DNA of 34,414 nucleotides from Desulfobacteraceae bacterium (GTDB lineage Bacteria > Desulfobacterota > Desulfobacteria > Desulfobacterales > Desulfosalsimonadaceae), in the NCBI GenBank assembly GCA_011389935.1, contig JAABTJ010000028.1:1-34414 (forward strand), written 5' to 3'. Below are positions 1 through 8,634 of this stretch, piece by piece. The position numbers and the translations under genes are program-made. Every line of letters begins with the position of its first letter. Position 1 is the stretch's first letter. Below the pieces are notes generated by a model, which ran no database searches, was not told the origin of the DNA, and saw nothing but the letters and a program-made list of their open reading frames with translations.

Positions 1-48
1 GAGAAATTACGCGTAACGCAGATATTGGACTTTTTACGGTGTCATCAA
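1..48 (+). repeat. Family-1 palindromic repeat, truncated by window edge (copy 1a)
   Basis: The first 48 bases match the right arm of the family-1 element seen whole at 18888-19064, 20141-20298, 23602-23757 and 32744-32896. They contain GTAACGCAGATATTGG, a C-T5-AC run and the terminal TCATCAA. Only the right half is in the window, so the left arm must lie upstream. Confidence 0.8.
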
Positions 49-119
49 ACGTAAAAGAGGCGAAAAGGCCTGCCGCGCGTCTCTTGTTCTCCAGCAAGCA
101 TAACCAATAAGGACCGGAA

Positions 120-1640
120 ATGTCAAAACAGGAACAGACAGCGATTTCACCGACGCGAACGGAAAACTACCCCGAATGGTATCAGCAGGTGATCAGGGCC
201 TCTGAAATGGCCGAACTATCGCCCGTCCGGGGATGCATGGTCATCAAGCCCTGGGGCTATGGGCTGTGGGAAAACATTCAACGGCAGTTGGACGACATGT
301 TCAAGGCCACCGGCGTTAAAAACGCCTATTTCCCCCTTTTCATCCCTATCAGCTTCCTGGAAAAAGAAGCCGAACATGTCGAGGGGTTTGCCAAGGAATG
401 CGCCGTGGTTACCCATCACAAGCTGGAAAAAGGAGAGGGGGGACGCCTGGTGCCGGCGGGCAGGCTCAATGAGCCGCTTATTGTCCGTCCTACATCCGAA
501 ACCATTATCGGCGATGCCTTTTCCAAGTGGATCCGGAGCTACCGGGACCTGCCCATGTTGATCAACCAGTGGGCCAACGTGGTCCGGTGGGAAATGCGCA
601 CCAGGATTTTTTTGAGGACCAGTGAATTTTTATGGCAGGAAGGGCATACCGTTCATGCAACAAAACAGGAAGCCATTGACCGGACGTTCATGATGCTCGA
701 GGTCTACCGGAAAATGGCGGAGGAACTGCTCGCCATCCCGGTAATTACGGGAGAGAAAACAGAATCCGAGAAATTCCCCGGGGCCGAGGTCACCACCTGC
801 ATTGAAGCCATGATGCAGGACAAAAAGGCCCTCCAGGCAGGAACCTCCCATTTTCTCGGCCAGAATTTTGCCAGGGCATCAGGGATCCGCTTTCAATCCG
901 CCGAGGAAAAAGAAGAGTTCGGCTGGACCACGTCATGGGGTGCATCCACCCGGCTTATCGGCGGTTTGGTCATGACCCACGGGGATGACAACGGTATTAT
1001 ACTCCCCCCCCGTGTGGCTACTGCACACATCGTCCTGCTCCCGATTCTCAAAAAGGCAAAAGAAACCGAATCGGTCATGACCTATACGCAGGATCTCGCC
1101 GACAGGCTCCGGCAGATTCATTATCACGGGGCCCCATTGCGGGTGGAAATCGATGCGCGCAACATCGGGGGGACCCGAAACTGGGACTGGATCAAAAAAG
1201 GAATCCCCCTGCGCGTTGAAATCGGCCCCAAGGACATCGCTTCAAACGCGGTTTTCCTGGCCCGCAGGGATATGGACCGCAAGCAAAGCCGGTCCGTTAC
1301 AAAAGATCGCTTTTTCGAAGAAGTGACCGATATCCTTGATGATATTCAAAAGAAACTGTTTGAAAGGGCGCTTACCTTCCGGGAAGAAAATACGCATTAC
1401 ATCGATGCTGCGGATGCCTTCGACGCCTTTTTTACGCCGAAAAACAGTGAAAAACAGGAAATTCACGGCGGCTTTGTCCGGGCGCACTGGTGCGGCGGAA
1501 GGGACTGCGAAGAGGCGATAAAAAATCGGCTTAATGTCACGATACGCTGCATACCCTTTGATGGAGAGGAAGAAGCCGGCACGTGCATCGAGTGCGCCAA
1601 GGCTTCCCGGAAGCGGGTTGTGTTTGCCAAAGCCTACTGA
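120..1640 (+). CDS. proS: Prolyl-tRNA synthetase, archaeal/eukaryotic-type (type without editing insert)
   Basis: Class II aminoacyl-tRNA synthetase that charges tRNA-Pro in the cytoplasm; 506 aa. Visible motifs are RPTSE (residues 123-127), motif 2 RWEMRTR (156-162) and motif 3 GGLVMTHGDDNGIILPPRVA (281-300). There is no room between motifs 2 and 3 for the roughly 180-residue editing domain of the E. coli-type enzyme. The C-terminal part has a cysteine cluster (C458, C463, C489, C492) and the protein ends in Tyr (KAY), both typical of the archaeal-like form. The ATG is preceded by AAGGA about 7 bases upstream. The rel gene follows after 42 bp on the same strand, so they may be co-transcribed. 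No clear promoter is visible in the 70 bp between repeat 1a and the start. Confidence 0.96.
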   Translation: MSKQEQTAISPTRTENYPEWYQQVIRASEMAELSPVRGCMVIKPWGYGLWENIQRQLDDMFKATGVKNAYFPLFIPISFLEKEAEHVEGFAKECAVVTHHKLEKGEGGRLVPAGRLNEPLIVRPTSETIIGDAFSKWIRSYRDLPMLINQWANVVRWEMRTRIFLRTSEFLWQEGHTVHATKQEAIDRTFMMLEVYRKMAEELLAIPVITGEKTESEKFPGAEVTTCIEAMMQDKKALQAGTSHFLGQNFARASGIRFQSAEEKEEFGWTTSWGASTRLIGGLVMTHGDDNGIILPPRVATAHIVLLPILKKAKETESVMTYTQDLADRLRQIHYHGAPLRVEIDARNIGGTRNWDWIKKGIPLRVEIGPKDIASNAVFLARRDMDRKQSRSVTKDRFFEEVTDILDDIQKKLFERALTFREENTHYIDAADAFDAFFTPKNSEKQEIHGGFVRAHWCGGRDCEEAIKNRLNVTIRCIPFDGEEEAGTCIECAKASRKRVVFAKAY

Positions 1641-1682
1641 TGATTTTCCGCGGAATGCCATTATGCATGTAAGAAAACATCA

Positions 1683-3830
1683 ATGATACGAATCACTGAA
1701 ATACTGGATAAGCTGTACGAGTATTATCCGGATGCCGATGTTGATATCATAGACCGGGCATACATATTTTCAGCACGGGTTCATGCCGGGCAGCTCAGGC
1801 TTTCCGGAGAGCCATATCTGGCCCACCCCCTGGAAGTCGCCAATATCCTGGCCGAAATGAAGCTCGACCCCGTAAGCATTTCTGCGGGCCTCCTCCACGA
1901 TGTCGTGGAAGACACCCATTCCACCCTCGAAGAAATCAGCAGCATTTTCGGCAAGGAAGTGACCCATATCGTCTCGGGCGTTACAAAAATCAGTGCACTG
2001 CCGTTTTCCAGCGACCAGCACCGCCAGGCCGAAAACACCCGGAAAATGATCCTGGCCATGGCCGATGACATACGGGTCATCCTGGTCAAGCTCGCAGACC
2101 GCCTCCACAACATCCAGACGCTCCATTATCACCATTCGCCGGAAAAAAGAAAACGAATCGCCCAGGAAACCCTGGATATTTACGCCGCGATTGCCGCCAG
2201 GCTGGGGATCTACTGGATCAAGCGGGAACTGGAGGAAAATGCCTTTTATTACGCAAATCTGGAAGCGTACAAAAAAATTGAAGACCTGGTAAAAAAGGAA
2301 CAGGGGGAGCGGGAAAAGTATGTCACGACTGTGCGCAAAATGCTGGAGGAAAAAATCAACCGGTCCGGAATCTCCGGCGAAGTGAATGGGCGGTATAAGC
2401 ATTATTACAGCATCCACCAGAAAATGAAATCCCAGGGGCTTGAATTCGAGGAAGTCTACGACATTATCGCTTTCCGGATCATCGTGGAGAGTGTTTCAGA
2501 GTGCTATGCCACCCTGGGCACCATACACAGCCGGTGGAAACCGATCCCCAAAAAATTCAAGGACTACATCGCGGTTCCCAAGCCCAACATGTACCAGTCT
2601 TTGCACACCACGGTGGTCGGCCCCTATGGCGAGCGCATGGAGATCCAGATCCGTACCAGGGAGATGGATTACGTGGCCAACTACGGGATAGCCGCCCACT
2701 GGAGCTACAAGGAGGGCAAATCGCAAAATGTCAACGCCGACAAAACCTTTGCATGGATTCAGAACCTGGTTGAAAACCAGAAAAGTTTCAGAGATCCGGA
2801 AGAGTTCCTTGAAAACGTCCGCATCGACCTCTACCCGGACGAAGTGTTCGTTTTCACCCCCACCGGCGACGTCAAGTCCCTGCCCAAAGGGGCGACCCCC
2901 GTGGATTTCGCCTTTCTGATACACACGGAAGTCGGCAAAGAGTGCACCGGCACGCGCGTCAACGGAAGGCTCGTCCCCCTCTCGTACCCGCTCAAAAGCG
3001 GCGATATCGTTGAGATCATAACCAGCAGGGGGAGCCAGCCCAGCAAGGATTGGATCAATTTCGTCAAGACGGTCAAGGCCAAGTCCAGCATCCGTCAGCA
3101 TACCCGGAAACTGGAAAGGGAGCGCAGCCTTTCGCTGGGAAGGGAAATGTGCGAAAAGGGGTTCAGAAAGCACAAGCTCAACTTCAACGCCCTGTTAAAA
3201 ACACCTGAAATGGCGAAAATTGCGGAAGAATTCGGCTTCAAGGAGGTCGAAGACCTGATTGCAAACGTGGGCATCGGCAAAATAACGCCCCTGCAAATTG
3301 TCCGGAAATTTGATCCGAAAATAAAGGAAAAAAAGGACCTCAACCTGATTGAAAAGGTCATGTCCCGGCAGGCAAGTCGAAAACGCCGTGACAAGGAGGG
3401 GGGGGTCATGGTCCAGGGGATGGAGGATATCCTGATCCGCTTCGGCAATTGCTGCCACCCGGTGCCCGGCGATTCAATAACCGGCTATATCACGCATGGC
3501 CAGGGCGTAACCGTGCATCGAAGCAGTTGCATCAACGCGCTGAAAATGGATCCGGAACGGCGTATCGCCGTGGAATGGAAAACCGGTGAAAACGAAATGT
3601 TCCCCGCATCGCTGACGGTTTCCGGTTATGACCAGGTCGGCCTTCTCGCCGATATCTCCACGGCCATAAGCAAAGCCAATGCCAATATCAACGACGTTCA
3701 TCTTGAACACCGCGACAACAATATCGTCCTGGTTCACTTTACAATCATTGTCAACAATATCGAACACCTGGAAAAGGTGATCGCGAGCCTGAAAAACGTC
3801 CCGGTAATTTCCGATGTCAAGCGGGTGTAG
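1683..3830 (+). CDS. Bifunctional (p)ppGpp synthetase/hydrolase, Rel/SpoT type
   Basis: Long RSH protein (715 aa) that makes and degrades the alarmone (p)ppGpp. The N-terminal hydrolase domain keeps the HDVVED motif (H72-D77) and a later KLADRLHN. The synthetase domain has [18 protein letters not shown] and YQSLHTTV. The charge-switch motif reads KFKD, as in bifunctional enzymes with RxKD, not the acidic ExDD of monofunctional RelA. TGS, a Cys/His region (NCCHPVPGD) and a C-terminal ACT domain ([20 protein letters not shown] onward) follow. Upstream of the ATG there is only a weak Shine-Dalgarno sequence. The 3' end overlaps the convergent rpmB by 14 bp. Known chemistry belongs to the family; bifunctionality here is inferred from the intact hydrolase motif and KFKD. 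Confidence 0.95.
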   Translation: MIRITEILDKLYEYYPDADVDIIDRAYIFSARVHAGQLRLSGEPYLAHPLEVANILAEMKLDPVSISAGLLHDVVEDTHSTLEEISSIFGKEVTHIVSGVTKISALPFSSDQHRQAENTRKMILAMADDIRVILVKLADRLHNIQTLHYHHSPEKRKRIAQETLDIYAAIAARLGIYWIKRELEENAFYYANLEAYKKIEDLVKKEQGEREKYVTTVRKMLEEKINRSGISGEVNGRYKHYYSIHQKMKSQGLEFEEVYDIIAFRIIVESVSECYATLGTIHSRWKPIPKKFKDYIAVPKPNMYQSLHTTVVGPYGERMEIQIRTREMDYVANYGIAAHWSYKEGKSQNVNADKTFAWIQNLVENQKSFRDPEEFLENVRIDLYPDEVFVFTPTGDVKSLPKGATPVDFAFLIHTEVGKECTGTRVNGRLVPLSYPLKSGDIVEIITSRGSQPSKDWINFVKTVKAKSSIRQHTRKLERERSLSLGREMCEKGFRKHKLNFNALLKTPEMAKIAEEFGFKEVEDLIANVGIGKITPLQIVRKFDPKIKEKKDLNLIEKVMSRQASRKRRDKEGGVMVQGMEDILIRFGNCCHPVPGDSITGYITHGQGVTVHRSSCINALKMDPERRIAVEWKTGENEMFPASLTVSGYDQVGLLADISTAISKANANINDVHLEHRDNNIVLVHFTIIVNNIEHLEKVIASLKNVPVISDVKRV

Positions 3831-4032
3831 CTTTCAACAACCGGGACGCCTTGACCACCCGGCCGGACCGTATACAACTCGTGCAAACGCTGATTCTTTT
3901 CACTTTGCCGTTGTGCAGTGCGCGCACATGCTGGAGATTGGGATTGAACCGCCGCTTATTGACGTTATGGGCATGGCTGACGTTGCATCCAACCATCGGT
4001 TTTTTCCCGCACAATTCACACATCCTGGACAT
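3817..4032 (-). CDS. rpmB: 50S ribosomal protein L28
   Basis: 71 aa. The start [15 protein letters not shown] and the core [18 protein letters not shown] are the L28 signature; it is a structural protein of the large ribosomal subunit. Two CxxC pairs (CELC near the N terminus, CTSC near residue 53) indicate the zinc-binding form. The ATG at 4032 is chosen over an in-frame upstream start because AAGGAG lies 8 bases before it (plus-strand 4040-4045) and the N terminus then matches family length. It is monocistronic here and converges on rel with a 14-bp overlap of the coding ends. A minus-strand TTTACA (plus 4165-4170) lies upstream without a convincing -10 at normal spacing, so no promoter is called. 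Confidence 0.95.
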   Translation of the reverse strand: MSRMCELCGKKPMVGCNVSHAHNVNKRRFNPNLQHVRALHNGKVKRISVCTSCIRSGRVVKASRLLKATPA

Positions 4033-4206
4033 TTTCTGACTCCTTATTCTTCCAAGCCACAATTGCTTTTTTCGATTCTTTACAATAAATGAAGGACAAG
4101 ACCCGCTGGCAGGACCTGCCCTTACCCGAAATAAACGCTTATATATGCCCTATTTTTTTACCGTTGTAAAGGATATTTTTTACCGACTTCGCACTCGGCA
4201 GGAACC

Positions 4207-4977
4207 CTAATACCGATCCGGTCTTGATACAGGTTCGGGGGAAGGCTCCGGGGAGATCAGCGAATCATCGCCAAAGGGGCGGTCATAGTCGCCTGTAAAG
4301 CCTTCCGGTCGTTGTGGCGGCGCTTCCTGTTCGGCCATTTTCTTTTCCGCCATTTCCCGGTAGTCCTTTGCTTTTTCATACACCTCAAGGTGATCCGGGT
4401 ATTGGGATATCACCTTTTCAAAACGGTTGATGGCCGCTTCGTAATGGCCGGACTTGAAGTAAAACCGTCCCACGTAAAATTCGTGGCCTGCCAGATTCTC
4501 CAGGCATTCGTCGATCATCGGCCCGGCTTTTTCAGCGTATTTGCTTCCGGGGAACCGCGCCCGGAGCCGTTCAAAGGTTTCCAGGGCGTTTCTCGCGGGT
4601 GCCTGCGTCCTGTCAATGGTCCGAATCCGTTCATAATGGCACAGACCCATCTGATAGATCACGTAGGGTATTTCCGGATCATTGGGATATAAATGCTCAT
4701 ACTGCTCATAGTCGAAAATCGCCTCTTCGTATTCCCGGAGGTGGTAGCGGCTGTCGGCCAGGCGCAGTTGGGCCTCTCTGGCATGGGGGCTGTAGGGATA
4801 CCAATCTTTGAGGCGTTTATAGGCTTCAATGGCCTTGGGATATTTTTCTGCCTCAAAATACCGGCGCCCCTCCTCCGCAAGCTGCGGGGCAGTTTTTTCA
4901 TCCAGTTTTTTTGCGCAGCCGGCAAAGCCAAACACCAGTGCCGCACAGCATACTGCAACCAAGATTTTTTTCATCAT
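4207..4977 (-). CDS. bamD: Outer-membrane assembly lipoprotein BamD
   Basis: 256 aa lipoprotein with a short basic start, a hydrophobic stretch and a lipobox FAGC (C21), followed by tetratricopeptide-type repeats such as YPKAIEAYKRLKDWYPYSP and YEEAIFDYEQYEHLYPNDP. This is the layout of BamD/YfiO, the lipoprotein partner of BamA in inserting beta-barrels into the outer membrane. The C-terminal ~35 residues are Pro/Glu-rich and probably disordered. It begins 6 bp after the stop of trxB, so it is the last gene of trxA-trxB-bamD. A second Met directly after the first could also be the start. A plain TPR lipoprotein is the alternative, but length and layout favour BamD. Confidence 0.88.
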   Translation of the reverse strand: MMKKILVAVCCAALVFGFAGCAKKLDEKTAPQLAEEGRRYFEAEKYPKAIEAYKRLKDWYPYSPHAREAQLRLADSRYHLREYEEAIFDYEQYEHLYPNDPEIPYVIYQMGLCHYERIRTIDRTQAPARNALETFERLRARFPGSKYAEKAGPMIDECLENLAGHEFYVGRFYFKSGHYEAAINRFEKVISQYPDHLEVYEKAKDYREMAEKKMAEQEAPPQRPEGFTGDYDRPFGDDSLISPEPSPEPVSRPDRY

Positions 4978-4983
4978 TTTACA

Positions 4984-5910
4984 TTACATGCTTTCAATGA
5001 AGTGCATTGCATCATTTGCGGCAATGGCGCCGTCGGCCACCGCAGTTACCACCTGCCTGAGCGGCGTGTTTCGAACATCCCCCGCTGCATACACCCCGGG
5101 GATATTGGTCCGTCTGTTCTCATCGGTTATGATGAATCCCTGTTCATCCATCTCCATGTGCCCCACGGCAAATCCGGTATTCGGCACGGTTCCGACCCAT
5201 ATGAAACACCCTTCCGCAGGGATGTCCGATGTTTCCCCGGTTTTCACATTCTTCACGGTTACCGCGTCGACCCCTTCCGTTCCGCCCTTGATTTCGGTAA
5301 CGGTCGAGTCCCAAAGGATTTCCAGCTTGTCATTCTCCTTTGCCCTTTCCTGGAGAACTTTCACGGCCCGCAGCTGGTCTCGCCGATGGACCAGGTATAC
5401 TTTTTTGACAAACCGGGTCAGAAAAATGGATTCCTGGACGGCAGTATCGCCGCCGCCGACCGCCACGACAACACTGTCTCTGAAAAAGGGCGCATCGCAG
5501 GTGGCACAGGTGGAAACACCGCGCCCCAGGTACTTGTTTTCCCCCGGAACGCCGAGCTTGCTCGGGGAAGCCCCGGTTGCGACGATAACTGTTTTGGCGG
5601 TAATGGTTCTATCGGAGAGATCAATCCGTTTGACCGTATCCGTGAGCGCCATTGAAACCACTTCACCGGTTTCGATGCCCACATCAAAACGGTTCACCTG
5701 CGCCAGCATGTGGGTCATCAGGTCCGGACCGCTGATCCCCTCCGGGAACCCCGGGTAATTCTCGATCCAGTCCGTTACCAGTATCTGCCCTCCCGGAGCG
5801 GCTTTTTCAAGGACCAGCACGGACAGTCTCGCCCTTGCAGCATAAAGCGCCGCTGCAAGACCTGCCGGACCGGCCCCGATGATTACCAGATCATAATCTG
5901 TATTTCCCAT
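4984..5910 (-). CDS. trxB: Thioredoxin reductase (NADPH)
   Basis: FAD/NADPH enzyme that reduces thioredoxin. The FAD-binding motif GAGPAG is near the N terminus, the redox pair is CATC, and GGGDTAVQE plus HRRD mark the NADPH domain; YAAGDVR near the end contacts FAD. I chose the ATG at 5910 (308 aa), which places the cysteines at 135 and 138, the numbering of E. coli TrxB. A GTG at 5928 would add six residues and its G overlaps the trxA stop (TAGTG), so translational coupling from there is possible. Neither start has a strong Shine-Dalgarno. It sits directly behind trxA, forming a complete thioredoxin system. Confidence 0.95.
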   Translation of the reverse strand: MGNTDYDLVIIGAGPAGLAAALYAARARLSVLVLEKAAPGGQILVTDWIENYPGFPEGISGPDLMTHMLAQVNRFDVGIETGEVVSMALTDTVKRIDLSDRTITAKTVIVATGASPSKLGVPGENKYLGRGVSTCATCDAPFFRDSVVVAVGGGDTAVQESIFLTRFVKKVYLVHRRDQLRAVKVLQERAKENDKLEILWDSTVTEIKGGTEGVDAVTVKNVKTGETSDIPAEGCFIWVGTVPNTGFAVGHMEMDEQGFIITDENRRTNIPGVYAAGDVRNTPLRQVVTAVADGAIAANDAMHFIESM

Positions 5911-5927
5911 ATGCGCTCGTTCGTTCA

Positions 5928-6254
5928 CTACAGGTTGTTTTTTATGGTCTGCTCCAGCTTGGACTTTTCCACCATGCCGACGATCTGCTCCACTTTTTCC
6001 CCGTTTTTGAAAAGAATCAGGGTCGGGATGGCACGGATGCCGTAGTTGCTGGGGGTTGAGGGATTGTCATCGACATTGCATTTGACGATCTTGAGACGCC
6101 CTTCAAAATCCTTGCTGATCGTCTCGAGAATGGGCCCGATGGCTTTGCAGGGGCCGCACCACGGCGCCCAGAAATCAACCAGGACGGGCATGTCGGACTG
6201 TATTACTTCTGCATCGAATGTCGCATCACTGACTTCTTGAATGCCTTCAGCCAT
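5928..6254 (-). CDS. trxA: Thioredoxin
   Basis: 108 aa, normal size. The active site WCGPC is at residues 32-36 in the context FWAPWCGPCK, and the cis-proline is in RAIPTL. It acts as a cytoplasmic disulfide reductant and is recycled by the adjacent trxB. The start is fixed by a GGAAGG Shine-Dalgarno (plus-strand 6261-6268 complement), 7 bases before ATG. It is the first gene of trxA-trxB-bamD. A promoter-like pair and a terminator-like hairpin lie between 6297 and 6442 in its leader, which suggests either attenuation or a separate small RNA upstream. Confidence 0.96.
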   Translation of the reverse strand: MAEGIQEVSDATFDAEVIQSDMPVLVDFWAPWCGPCKAIGPILETISKDFEGRLKIVKCNVDDNPSTPSNYGIRAIPTLILFKNGEKVEQIVGMVEKSKLEQTIKNNL

Positions 6255-6296
6255 ATTTTACCTTCCTTTTCATACGTGGTTTACAGTTTTTGGAAT

Positions 6297-6333
6297 AAAA
6301 AATTGCCTTCCACCCGGATCCGGGTGACGGCAA
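6297..6333 (-). terminator. Rho-independent terminator-like hairpin upstream of trxA
   Basis: Minus strand: TTGCC, then the perfect 16-base palindrome CACCCGGATCCGGGTG (6311-6326), then GGCAA, directly followed by six T (6297-6302). The outer TTGCC/GGCAA and inner CACCCGG/CCGGGTG arms pair around small asymmetric loops. It lies 43 bp before the trxA start in the trxA direction, with no minus-strand protein gene upstream, so it ends a non-coding transcript or attenuates trxA. Confidence 0.7.
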
Positions 6334-6407
6334 CCGCGCTTATCCGCTGGGGGTCCTCTTTGAGACCGCCAATATTCCAAAAGGTAAGACAAGGATGAAA
6401 TAAATCA
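6297..6407 (-). ncRNA. Candidate small RNA or attenuated leader (unnamed)
   Basis: The stretch is bounded by a promoter-like TTGACA-N17-TAGAAA (6414-6442) and the terminator-like hairpin at 6297-6333. The predicted transcript is about 110 nt. Before the terminator it has a short hairpin GGTCTC-AAA-GAGGACC with one bulged base. I do not recognise it as 6S RNA, SRP RNA, tmRNA or a known riboswitch. An ORF of 72 codons overlaps it but has no family resemblance. This is inferred from signals only. Confidence 0.4.
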
Positions 6408-6413
6408 AATTTT

Positions 6414-6442
6414 TTTCTACTACAGGCCCCGGATACTGTCAA
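6414..6442 (-). promoter_or_regulatory. Sigma70-like promoter toward trxA / candidate sRNA
   Basis: Minus strand TTGACA (plus 6437-6442), 17-base spacer, TAGAAA (6414-6419). The -35 is perfect and the -10 matches 4 of 6. The expected start is near 6407. Confidence 0.5.
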
Positions 6443-6514
6443 GCCATACGGATGACCGGGTGTTGAAAAAGCGTGCAACGGAATCAAGCGGCAATGCAAA
6501 GAAAAGAAAAAAAG

Positions 6515-6543
6515 TTGACTTTGATCCGGTCGTTTTTTATCCT
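6515..6543 (+). promoter_or_regulatory. Promoter-like boxes upstream of hisI
   Basis: TTGACT (6515-6520), 17-base spacer, TATCCT (6538-6543), in an A/T-rich stretch. An inverted repeat CCTTAT-N14-ATAAGG (6541-6566) overlaps the expected start site and could be an operator. The leader to hisI would be about 110 nt; no his-rich leader peptide is seen. Confidence 0.45.
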
Positions 6544-6659
6544 TATAAGATTATACAAAAATAAGGCGCGGCATTTGGCAGCTGCATTTTGATTATGTTT
6601 CATCTTTGCACATTGTGCAAGGGCAAAAAAACAAACAAAGACAAGTACAGGAACAAACA

Positions 6660-7037
6660 ATGGTTACACTCGACTTTGAAAAAACGGGCGGCCTGCTTCC
6701 GGCAATCGTTGCCGATTATAAAACCGGCGATGTGCTCATGCTTGCATACATGAACCAAGCCGCATGGGAAAACACCCTGAATACCGGAAAGGCCACCTAT
6801 TACAGCAGGTCCCGGGACAAACTGTGGGTCAAGGGGGAAACCTCCGGTCACACCCAGCAGGTCAGGGAAATCCGGATCGACTGCGACCGGGATACCATAC
6901 TGCTGAAAGTCGACCAGATCGGCGGGGCCGCCTGTCACAAGGGGTACAGGTCCTGCTTTTATACCCGGGTGGAAGACGGGTCGGAAACCATTGTCGAAGA
7001 AAAGCTTTTTAATCCGGAAGAGGTATACAAAAAATGA
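6660..7037 (+). CDS. hisI: Phosphoribosyl-AMP cyclohydrolase
   Basis: 125 aa stand-alone HisI, which hydrolyses phosphoribosyl-AMP (third step of histidine synthesis). Metal ligands are visible: D74, C75, D76, D78 (DCDRD) and C92-H93 with C99 ([11 protein letters not shown]). The [15 protein letters not shown] segment is typical. No HisE pyrophosphohydrolase domain is fused. I start at ATG 6660 because the N terminus ([11 protein letters not shown]) then matches family length and AGGAA precedes it; an in-frame ATG at 6606 would add 18 polar residues not expected in the family. Its stop overlaps the hisG start by 4 bp (ATGA). Confidence 0.95.
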   Translation: MVTLDFEKTGGLLPAIVADYKTGDVLMLAYMNQAAWENTLNTGKATYYSRSRDKLWVKGETSGHTQQVREIRIDCDRDTILLKVDQIGGAACHKGYRSCFYTRVEDGSETIVEEKLFNPEEVYKK

Positions 7038-7909
7038 ATGACGTACTGAAACTGGGGATTCCCAAGGGGAGCCTGCAAAAAGCCACGATCGAGCTGTTCA
7101 AGCGTTCCGGATGGAAAATCAACGTCAACGGCCGGAGCTATTTCCCGGAAATCAACGATGAAACGATCCATTGCACCTTGTGCCGGGCGCAGGAAATGGG
7201 CGTATACGTCCAAAACGGCACCCTGGATGCCGGACTCACCGGCAAGGACTGGATTGCCGAATACAACTCGGACGTTCATGTCGTTTCCGACCTGGTGTAT
7301 TCGAAGGTCAGCGCACGGCCTGCCAGGTGGGTCATCGCCGTTGCGAAGGACTCGCCGTACAACACCCTGGAGGATCTGGCCGGAAAAAAAGTGGCCACCG
7401 AGCTGGTCAATTACACAAAACGCTATTTCGCCGAACGGAAAATCGACGTCAGCATAGAGTATTCCTGGGGGGCGACCGAAGCCAAGGTGGTCTCCGGGCT
7501 GGCCGACGCCATCGTGGAAATCACGGAAACCGAAAGCACCATCCGGGCCCACGGTCTTCGCATTATCCATGAGATGATGCAGACCAATACGCAGCTGATC
7601 GCAAACCACGAGGCATGGGCCAACCCGGCAAAAAAAAAGAAGGTCGAGCAGATCGCCCTGCTGTTGAAAGGGGCCCTGGTTGCCGAAAAACTCGTCGGCA
7701 TCAAGATGAACGTACCGGAAGAAAGGCTGGAAAAAATTGTTTCCCTGGTCCCTTCCCTCAATGCGCCAACCGTGGCAAAGCTCTACCAGTCGAAATGGTA
7801 TTCCCTTGAATCCGTTATCAGTTCGGACACGGTCAGGGACCTGATACCGGTACTTCTTGAAAACGGGGCGGAAGGCATTATTGAATACCCGCTGAACAAG
7901 GTCGTATAA
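7034..7909 (+). CDS. hisG: ATP phosphoribosyltransferase, long form
   Basis: First enzyme of histidine biosynthesis, joining ATP and PRPP. At 291 aa it is the long form: catalytic type-II periplasmic-binding-like lobes (start [16 protein letters not shown], middle [15 protein letters not shown]-loop-like [15 protein letters not shown]) followed by a C-terminal ACT-like regulatory domain of about 75 residues. The long form is usually feedback-inhibited by histidine and needs no HisZ. It is coupled to hisI by a 4-bp ATGA overlap. The other his genes are not in the window, so the pathway is dispersed. Confidence 0.96.
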   Translation: MNDVLKLGIPKGSLQKATIELFKRSGWKINVNGRSYFPEINDETIHCTLCRAQEMGVYVQNGTLDAGLTGKDWIAEYNSDVHVVSDLVYSKVSARPARWVIAVAKDSPYNTLEDLAGKKVATELVNYTKRYFAERKIDVSIEYSWGATEAKVVSGLADAIVEITETESTIRAHGLRIIHEMMQTNTQLIANHEAWANPAKKKKVEQIALLLKGALVAEKLVGIKMNVPEERLEKIVSLVPSLNAPTVAKLYQSKWYSLESVISSDTVRDLIPVLLENGAEGIIEYPLNKVV

Positions 7910-7995
7910 GCCTGCATCCCCGAAAAATCGGTTCACAGCCGCACCGGGGTATTTGTAAGGAAGTAGTCCGTCACCGTGATGGAGAAAATTTCAAC

Positions 7996-8634
7996 GTGAT
8001 CATTACATCGGCAACATTTCTCACAAGCGCGGTTAAACCGGCGCAATACCCGGAAACGGACATGCCGGAGATCGCTTTTGCAGGACGGTCCAACGTAGGG
8101 AAATCTTCGCTGATCAACACCCTGATCAACCGGAAAAACCTGGTCAAAACAAGCGCAACACCGGGCAAAACGAGACTGATCAATTTTTTTTCAATCAATG
8201 ACCGGTTTGTTTTCGTCGACCTGCCGGGATACGGCTATGCCAAAGTTTCCAAACAGGAACGGGCCCTGTGGGGGCCCATGGTGGAAGCATACCTGATCGG
8301 GCGCCAGAACCTGAAAGGCGTTATTCTTCTTCAGGACATCCGCCGCTCCCCTGAAGCAGAAGAGCAGGACCTGGCTGATTTTCTCCATCATATCGGCGTG
8401 CCGTTTTTCTATATTTTCACAAAGGCGGACAAGCTTTCAAAAAACAAGCAGATCTCCCGGGTAAAACAGGTTCGGAAAACCTTTTCCCTCAAAGATGACG
8501 AATTTGTCATTTTCTCCTCAAAAACCGGGCAGGGGAAAGAGCGCACCTGGCTGCAGATTATCCGGCTTTCCGGCATTGAAGGGGACAACGCCCCAAAAGA
8601 AATGATGGTCGACGAAAAACAGGAAACCCCATGA
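7996..8634 (+). CDS. engB: Ribosome biogenesis GTP-binding protein YihA/YsxC/EngB
   Basis: 212 aa GTPase involved in assembly of the large ribosomal subunit. The G1 motif GRSNVGKS (30-37), the TPGKTR segment, G3 DLPGYGYA (75-82), G4 TKAD (142-145) and G5-like SSKTG are all intact. The start is GTG at 7996, with GGAG 11 bases upstream (7981-7984); no better in-frame ATG exists before the conserved FAGRSN. An 86-bp gap separates it from hisG. Its stop overlaps era by 4 bp, so two ribosome-assembly GTPases are coupled. Confidence 0.95.
   Translation: MIITSATFLTSAVKPAQYPETDMPEIAFAGRSNVGKSSLINTLINRKNLVKTSATPGKTRLINFFSINDRFVFVDLPGYGYAKVSKQERALWGPMVEAYLIGRQNLKGVILLQDIRRSPEAEEQDLADFLHHIGVPFFYIFTKADKLSKNKQISRVKQVRKTFSLKDDEFVIFSSKTGQGKERTWLQIIRLSGIEGDNAPKEMMVDEKQETP

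Noticed and set aside
4693-5758. Two long plus-strand ORFs (about 310-320 codons) opposite trxB and bamD
   Set aside because: Both are antisense to genes with intact catalytic motifs and show no family features.
6281-6499. 72-codon minus-strand ORF upstream of trxA
   Set aside because: It starts before the promoter-like boxes, has no Shine-Dalgarno and runs through the terminator hairpin; the candidate RNA explains the signals better.
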